DNA from: Delphinus delphis
Taxonomy: Eukaryota > Chordata > Mammalia > Artiodactyla > Delphinidae
Length of the DNA: 64,000 nucleotides
Reading direction: 5' to 3'
Assembly (NCBI RefSeq): GCF_949987515.2
Contig: NC_082695.1
Coordinates: 86,141,604 to 86,205,603 of the forward strand
Shown: positions 57,347 through 64,000 of the stretch, piece after piece
How the letters are laid out: each line of letters begins with the position of its first letter
How positions within the stretch are numbered: position 1 is the stretch's first letter
Position numbers and translations under genes: made by a program
Notes under the pieces: model-generated
The model's database searches: none
The model's input: the letters and a program-made list of their open reading frames with translations, nothing else
What the model was told of the DNA's origin: nothing

Positions 57347-58019
57347 TCCAGTTCCTTAGTGAAAAGGAACTGAAATTTACATCGGAGCCCATGGCTCCTT
57401 CTTCAGCGTGGCATGCGTTTGTGGTTAAGTTCGTAAATGATGATCTAAAGAAAATCAGCATTAGAGAGGCATGCGTGGTCCCTCCTGCCAAATACTGAGG
57501 CCACGCTAAAAAAAACTCTGACCTTAAAACATCCTCCCACTGCACCAGGCACGCTGGGTATGAATACCAGAACAGGTCCGCCCCCCAATTACAGTCAAAT
57601 CCTCGCTCCTAAATCATGCAAACCAGGAAAACGGTCAGCCCCCGGGTCACTGTCTTAGCTCTTTTGCCTCTGGACATCCACGCCTTACAAGCCCCTCCCG
57701 CAAGCAATCTCCCTGAAAGCACATTGTGTTTGCAATGTACATCCCCCCACATGTGTTTGATATCATGAACTTTAAGATTTTTTAAACCGCAAATATTCTG
57801 AAGGATATTTTTACTTCTCTCATCTCGGAAGCTGCCTATCTACTCCTGCTGCCCAAGTTTCAGGTCGCCTTTCCTCTGCTGTAGACAGAACTGAAGCTTG
57901 TAAGCACAGGTGCCGCACCCCAGGTTTCTAATCCCCAAACACACCTCATTTACTGCCCAGTCAAATCCAGTGGTTCCGGCAGTTACCTAGGCAGGCCCAG
58001 CCCTGGAGTTTAAACATCC
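57347..58019. other. single-copy DNA, no gene recognised
   Basis: Nothing assigned. Leads into an AT-rich, enhancer-like region. Confidence 0.38.
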
Positions 58020-58480
58020 CCTTCTCCAATATATATAGTTAGTCTTAATAAATAAATGACTTGGACTAGGTATTATATATCACTCAAATCCACGAGGACA
58101 CAAATTATGTATAATACATCGGCCGTGTAATTTATTTATTAAGCAAAACGTGAATTTTCCATGCTTGTGTTTGGAGGCACAGTTTGTCACACACAGCTAA
58201 ATGATGTATTCTTATTAGTCCCACTCAATTACCAAGTCATCCCTCTGTGTGCGGTGTATTTGTTAATGATAGTGCCACAACGCTGCGTCTACAATACCTG
58301 TGATTTTAGTGATTCATAACCGCTCACTAAAACTGTGAAGATGATAAATTGACTGCTGTTGATTAAACGCCGCCAACAGTATGTTTCATATGTGTTTGTC
58401 GCAGTTAGGAGTTAAAGAAACAGCATTGCTCGAAATCATTTAAATATCTAATTAAGCCCAAGCCCTCAGTCGATATAAAG
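58020..58480. promoter_or_regulatory. candidate conserved enhancer-like element
   Basis: Repeat-free, AT-rich but complex sequence with dense homeodomain, SOX and POU-like cores: gtgtaatttatttattaagc, cattcttattag-type phrases at 58207-58225, cccactcaattaccaagtca, gttgattaaacgccgcc and tatctaattaagcccaag. Of all the single-copy stretches here this one looks most like an ultraconserved developmental enhancer. No alignment was possible, so this is inference. Confidence 0.38.
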
Positions 58481-59346
58481 AACTCATCAGAATACAAGAA
58501 TGAAAAATACAAGAAAGCTCGCTGGGGGACAGGGGAGGAAATACAGCCCTCACCATCACGGCCTCGTTGATGATAAGGAAATTGTCATCATCACAGTGGG
58601 AAAGGGACAACAGCCACATCCGAAAAGGCCCGCGTGTTAGTCCCTCCGCTCCCCGGCGCGGCTGTCTGATGCCCTTGTCTTTGGGATTAGTCTTGGACAG
58701 CAGTGGATTTCAGTCAGATATAAGGAAGCTCTGGGTGATGGCCTTTGAAATAGGAACAAATTCATAGATGTGGGGAGAAGGGGGTTTAGGGGTAGAGAAG
58801 GGGAGGGGGATTCTCAGGCAGTTTCAAACAGCATCCCTTTCGCTTTCACTGCAGTGAAGGGGCTTTTGAATGCTTCCGCGTGACAAATGGCGGCAGAAAG
58901 GAAAATATCGTTTCAAACCAAGATTAATTATCTTTACGGCTTCAGCTAACTTTTTCTCCCCTAAGATGAATCCACTTAGAGGTCTTACAGCTAATATTCA
59001 AGGCAGGGTAGAAGGAGCCCAAGCACGGGGGACGTTCCCGTGCCAACGCTCAGCTCCTGAGCCAGGCTGCCAAAGCGAGTAGACAGGATCATAAAAACAG
59101 ATACCCGGTGAAGCTGGGTAATCTTATTAAGACCAGCCAGGAGCTGTTTATTTTCTTCTTTTGCAGTTTTGAAATCAACTGAGAAATGTACATGATTTCT
59201 TTTGCAAGTCAATCTTCCTAAATTAGACCATGTCTCCTGAATGTCTGAAGCAGAGAGTCAAACAAAAGGAAAAAAATAAGTGGACAATTTTGAATTTCAG
59301 AATTTGCGTGTCTTTCATTTGGGCTGAAGACCCTTCTTTGTTATCC
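58481..59346. other. single-copy DNA, enhancer-like in part, no gene recognised
   Basis: 58895-59010 (aaaccaagattaattatctt, gtcttacagctaatattcaa) continues the enhancer-like texture. No exon or repeat recognised. Confidence 0.36.
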
Positions 59347-59670
59347 TTTTTTTTTAATAATTTTTATTGGCGTATAGTTGATTTACAATGCTGTGTTAGT
59401 TTCAGATGTACAGCAAAGTGAATCAGTTATACATATACATGTATCTATTCTTTTTTAGATTCTTTTCCCATATAGGCCATTACAGAGTATTGAGTACAGT
59501 TCCCTGTGCTATGCAGTAGGTCCTTGTTGTTTATCTATTTTATGTGTAGTAGTGTGTATATGTCAGTCCCAATCTCCCAACTTATCCCTCCCCCTCCCTG
59601 ACTCCACTAACCATAAGTTTGTTTTCTACATCTGTGACTCTATTTCTGTTTTGTAAATAAGTTCATTTAT
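59347..59670 (-). mobile_element. LINE-1 3' end, antisense (artiodactyl type)
   Basis: Antisense L1 3' end of an artiodactyl lineage: T run, 'ttgatttacaatgctgtgtt', 'ttcagatgtacagcaaagtg', 'aatcagttatacatatacat', 'acagttccctgtgctatgca', 'gtttgttttctacatctgtg' and 'ttttgtaaataagttcattt'. About 320 bases, 5'-truncated. I do not see a clear target duplication. Confidence 0.85.
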
Positions 59671-62215
59671 AAAGATAAAACTCTGGGCAATGTCCCAGTG
59701 GTAACTTTGCCTTAAAGTGTTATTTTAAAATTAAGGTGGAACATTGATCATTAGCCACAGAATCTATAACTGACCATGAAGAAAGCACCATGTTTTCTAT
59801 TGCCTTTGCAAAAGCCGATTTCACTCTTAAAACCTGAAACTCATCAGAGGGTGAGATGCTGAAATCTTAGAACTTTGAATGGTTCACGATGACATTCATG
59901 GTGTAAACTTTTATAGGCCTAGCCGAGGTCATTTGCAAATTCTAGACCAGAACACATATGTATCAATTTAAACACTCTTCATCTAGGAAGTTGGGATGAT
60001 TTCCTTGATGTCAAAAATCCCTAGGGTACTTTTAATGGCATTTAAAAATTTTATTCCCACATCTGAAAGCCATTCCACGGTGTCCTGGCAACGAGGATCT
60101 CAAGAATCCCTGTGCACCCGTACTAGTTCCTCGATCCTTGGATGGAATATGTAAGTCAGTCACTCACCTGTTTATAGGGTTGTGTTTGGTTGTGCTTTGT
60201 TTGCTCGATTTTCACTTGCACTCAACCACAAAGTAAGATTATGAATTTGTTATCTGAGAAAAGAAACGCATGGACACGCAAGTTCACAGGATGGTAGGAG
60301 GGCACCCAGGTGTAGAAGAGCTTCTCCAAAGGGACGTTCCCTCTAAGTTTCTCTGCAGCGAGACGTGGAGAGACCAATGTCCTCACATGTCTTCCTAACT
60401 AGCTGCATGGCTTTGGGTACCATTATGAGACTTCAAAAATGACAAAATTGGGCTTGGAGACAGTCCTGGTTTCCATCCTTATCTAACCTTTAGGGTCCAG
60501 ACCGCTGCGCTGCCTTGTAGCAGCACCAAGACCCCCAGTTCGCACGTCAGCATCCTTGGAGCAGCTCCCGGGGCCACAGCCGCCCCCAGCTCTCATGTGT
60601 CGGTGTGGGGAGGGGGGCAACTTAGGTGGCATCTCAAGGTAGGAATCATTCCAGAAGCTCCTGACCCAATGAAATTGATTCCCCAGCCGGTGGAACACGT
60701 GCACAGTTTACAGAGCTCAGGGGCCCAGGCTCCCTTTCCTCCTGTGGTCCTGCCCCGCTTGCTCTGCAGGAGAGGCAGCCTGCTCCCTCCCCAACTTCTG
60801 CAGCAGGTGGTCTTTGAACTGTGATTTCTTTAACCTCTAATATTTACAGGGACGTTCTCATGACCGAGAAGAAGATAGACAAGGCACAGTGAAGACGACC
60901 CAGGGAAGGACTACAGAAACACAAAGCCTCCTGTCATTCTTTCTGCCCCCATTGGATGAAAATGTAGCCACGTAGGCATTTTCTGGAAACTTCTCCTTCA
61001 TCAGCAATGCCATGGACCAATTCTTATCAGGTCTTCTGCTTTCTTTACCCAACTTGTAGAAGAACTTTTAAATATAAAGTCGAGTAAGGGGGCAAAAACC
61101 CTGAATTCTATTAAACGAAAATCCCCAAAGCATGAAGTAATGTCATACAAGAGTGCTGTCATGTTCCACAAATAAAGTTGTTAACTAGACCTCGTGTGAG
61201 ACAATTTCTACAGTGAAATGGAAATGGAAAATTTCTCAAAAAATTGTTCCGTGGTAAAGAGTAAATCTGTGGGGAAAAAATTCCTTTTTACCGCTCACGA
61301 AAGCTATACAATTAGAAGGTATTACCTACCAGCTGTGCAGAGAAGCAAATAAAAGTTATGGAGCTCCTAGCATTACAAGTTGATTTTATAAGAATAATAA
61401 TATTTTTAAAGTCCTTTGGAACAATCATTTTGTTGGTCCTGCAGTAAAGTTCTCAGGCATCATTTTTGAGATAAGCTTTTGCTGGAGATCTCGGGTTTCA
61501 AATAGAAGGGCAGGGATCTTGAATGTTTCATTACTTCATAATGACCTAGAGTTGCAATGGAGAGGCAGGACTTCCCTCCTGAGGGTGCCAGGCAGTTGTC
61601 TGAAGGGGCTTTGGGGCCATCTCCCAAGTCTCACAGGTGTGGCGGAGACAAAGGCTCGAGGTCTGGAAGATGCATCACAGGCACTGCCTGAGGTGACCTT
61701 GGGTCCATGCTGGGTTCAGCTCCCCCATTAGCCAGGGTGGAACAGAGTCTACCTGTAGAGCAGAGGTACCCCAGAAAAGCAATCGTTTTTATTATTTCTT
61801 TAATACTGGGTAAAGTAACACAATATTATGCATCACAGATGCAAGAAAGAAAAGAACAATAGCACAGATTAAGAGGAAGTGGGTCCAAGCAACGGAACCC
61901 TTTTGAGTAGGCACCAGCCAACACAGTAACATGTTTTTTTCTTACTTCTTTGTGAGTTAATATTAGAAGATATGGTGTTTCTGGGGCCCTTGGAGGTCAA
62001 CCATGGTGATGGTAATAATACTTTCCACATGAAGCGATACAGACCAGCATGGACGAGGGAATCAGCAAGATTGAAAATTAAAGGGAGATTGTGTAAGAAG
62101 ATCTGAGTTATGTAATGACGGCAAGTATCGTATAATTTGCACATTTTCTTCTATGAGCACTTATAATAGAGCATCTAACTGGCTGAGTGAAGGATAACAA
62201 AGATATGAAGGTTAT
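59671..62215. other. single-copy DNA, no gene recognised
   Basis: About 2.5 kb with no assigned repeat. Frames of 60-91 codons (for example 61869-62144 minus) have no known domain. Confidence 0.36.
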
Positions 62216-62312
62216 GGTAAAGAGAAACAATAAGAGAATTAAAAAATGCAAAAAGGAAGGAGAAAGAAAAGGAAAAACGGAAAAGGAAGAGAAGGAGAAG
62301 AAAAGAGAAGCA
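62216..62312. repeat. purine-rich (GA/GAAA) low-complexity stretch
   Basis: About 95 bases of mostly A and G (ggaaaaacggaaaaggaaga), not a clean tandem repeat. A lysine/glutamate-rich 72-codon frame crosses it and is an artefact of composition. Confidence 0.8.
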
Positions 62313-63977
62313 ATTTTAAAAGGCCGTTCTTGCTGCCATCAGTGGGGCAGAATGCATATTGTTCGGGGGTGTGGAAAAGGGGCAGAAACCAAGAGCAAGC
62401 CATGAAATTCTGAGACGGGGATGAAAAGACGACCTTGGCCTTGAAACCTGCCAGGAAGGAAGGTCTGAAAATTCAGCAGAAACGCCTGAAAAGTCCTTGA
62501 CAGAGAAGCATTTCGGGACAACTGCACGTCGATGCTTTGCTTCCAAGGCCCAACAACATCTGTTCAGTGTGGAAACAATCCTGCTGGTGGTAAAATAAGC
62601 AGGAAGCACAAAGTCGCTAATTTGGGAAGGGGTCAAGCCAGGACTCATTTTTAGATTTAGAGTAAAGACGGAGAGCCCAAACCACTGGTCTCCTGGGCCC
62701 AGGGAGAAGGCATTTCCACCCCAGCGCCGGAGAGTGGAGCCTAACCTCCGCGAGATAGTGTCTTAAGGAAGGGTGTCCTCCAGGGCAGTGGATGCCAAGA
62801 CGAGGTCAGAGGATTAAAGCCCAATTCATGGATCAAAGGGTAGGAAGCAAGGATCCAGAAAGAAGACTAAGGATTTTATATCTCCACCGGGAACAGAAAG
62901 GTGATAACGGCGTGAAGCTGGCAAGGGAGACGGCAAATCGCTGAATGAAAAGAGAATTGTCAGGGCAATATTTTTGTTAGGAGGGAAGATGATGAAAGGA
63001 GACCCATGGGATGGGAAGGAGCTGGAATTCAGACGCTGCCTCCCTCAGCTTCCGACGGGTATCTTCCATGGAGACTGAGGGCCACCGAGAGGGCAAGGTT
63101 GGAAATTTGGGGGGCATTTAATAAGAATGCAGAACGGACTGGAAGTAAAACATGGCAAGGCAGCTTCTCCTAATAAGCCAACGTAGCCCACAACCTTGAT
63201 CAGCAACATGAATGTAGGTTCGGGAGTTTATTCCTCACGGCTTTCCTGCAAGGATGACTTCTCATTTGTCCTGAACAGCCACTTGAGGGTCAGGTCCATC
63301 CCCAACTCAGAGAGAACACTGATCCTTCCAGTGTCACTCCCGAAGGGGCGATGCCAGGATTGACAAGTTCTCTCCTGGAGTTTCGGGACCTCTGCCCTGA
63401 GTGTGGCCACTGTCACCCTCCCATCTGTAGACGCGGGAAGGAGAAAGGAAATGACGCGGTTTATAAGACATAAGACAAGGGAAACACAAAGCGGTAAGTG
63501 CTCTGGTTCCTCCTGGTTTGTGGCTCGACCTCCTGTTCTGTAAATATGTGGCAGCCGGGAAACGTGCTCACTACCGAAGGTGGCAGCAAAGCCTACAGTC
63601 TCCCGGGGACCGTCAGGAAAAGAGTGCCATGTCTGGGTTCCAACCTCCCATCTAGACTGTAACTGACTCACCTCTAACAATACCTGAGCTCCAGGTGGAT
63701 TATTTAAAGCTCTTTCATCCCAGTACCCTCACACAGCACGAATAGGACCTGTAATCTTACGAAAGGGGAGTAAGGCAGCACCAGACACTCTTCCTGGGTG
63801 AGTGGGCGAAGATGAAGGAGGAAGGAAGAGGGCTCTGGTGGTGCTGGCGGTGGCCAGGGGTGCCTGGGTGGCCACCGGGTCCAGTCAGTGGATGGATAGC
63901 AGGGCTTTGGCTGCTGTGGTCTGAAGCACGTGGTGACAGAAGAGAATCAAAAAGCTCAGTAAAAGAATAAACTGCTG
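62313..63977. other. single-copy DNA, no gene recognised
   Basis: About 1.7 kb without an assigned repeat. The minus frame 63228-63680 (150 codons) shows no recognised domain. Confidence 0.36.
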
Positions 63978-64000
63978 GGGCTTCCCTGGTGGCGCTGTGG
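63978..64000 (+). mobile_element. CHR-family SINE head, cut by the window edge
   Basis: The last bases read gggcttccctggtggcgctg, the head of the same SINE family. The rest lies outside the window. Confidence 0.85.

Noticed and set aside
63228..63680. 150-codon minus-strand open frame
   Set aside because: Single-copy but without any domain or exon-like boundaries I can recognise.

Overview
This 64 kb window is nuclear DNA from a mammal, almost certainly a cetacean (whale, dolphin or porpoise). The evidence is about ten copies of a tRNA-derived SINE of the CHR family (Cetacea-Hippopotamus-Ruminantia). Its head reads gggcttccctggtggcgc and its body carries the CpG-rich stretch typical of whale and dolphin copies. 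The artiodactyl-type L1 copies fit the same origin. I recognise no protein-coding exon, rRNA, tRNA or known non-coding RNA gene. The window is best read as intergenic or deep intronic DNA.

Layout. 1-3.9 kb: mostly single-copy, with an L2 remnant next to a MIR near 320-482. 3.9-4.15 kb: a CHR SINE on the minus strand. 4.15-11.66 kb: single-copy DNA without any repeat I recognise, holding two stretches that look like conserved regulatory elements. 11.66-12.45 kb: an LTR remnant and an old antisense L1 3' end. 13.9-15.3 kb: an L2 broken by later DNA, including a SINE. 18.56-19.08 kb: a pyrimidine tract followed by a CpG-island-like block, the best promoter candidate here. 22-30.9 kb: old LINE-1 pieces repeatedly invaded by SINEs, plus a short younger L1 3' end with a clean 16 bp target duplication. 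33.118-40.863 kb: a structurally complete 7.7 kb LINE-1 with a 14 bp target-site duplication and an intact-looking 5' end. Both its ORFs are broken, and a SINE with a 21 bp duplication sits in its 5' UTR. 42.6-47.6 kb: MIR, old L1 ORF1, a MER5-type DNA transposon, an LTR and an old L1 3' end. 50.6-53.7 kb: a truncated SINE, an LTR split by a SINE, and an L2 3' end. 54.5-56.4 kb: an antisense L2 split by an old antisense L1. 57.8-59.2 kb: AT-rich single-copy DNA that looks like a developmental enhancer. 59.35 kb to the end: one L1 3' end, then single-copy DNA, with a SINE entering at the right edge.

No genes act together here. What can be read is a sequence of insertions: L2 and MIR first, then LTRs, MER5 and old L1, then the artiodactyl L1 copies, and CHR SINEs last. 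The long open frames are either transposon protein remnants, SINE or microsatellite read-through, or lengths expected by chance. I found no previously undescribed system. The features most worth testing are the CpG-rich block, the repeat-free tracts with enhancer-like sequence, the possible SINE 3' transduction inside the L1, and two perfect palindromes. Family names are from memory of consensus sequences; no database was searched.
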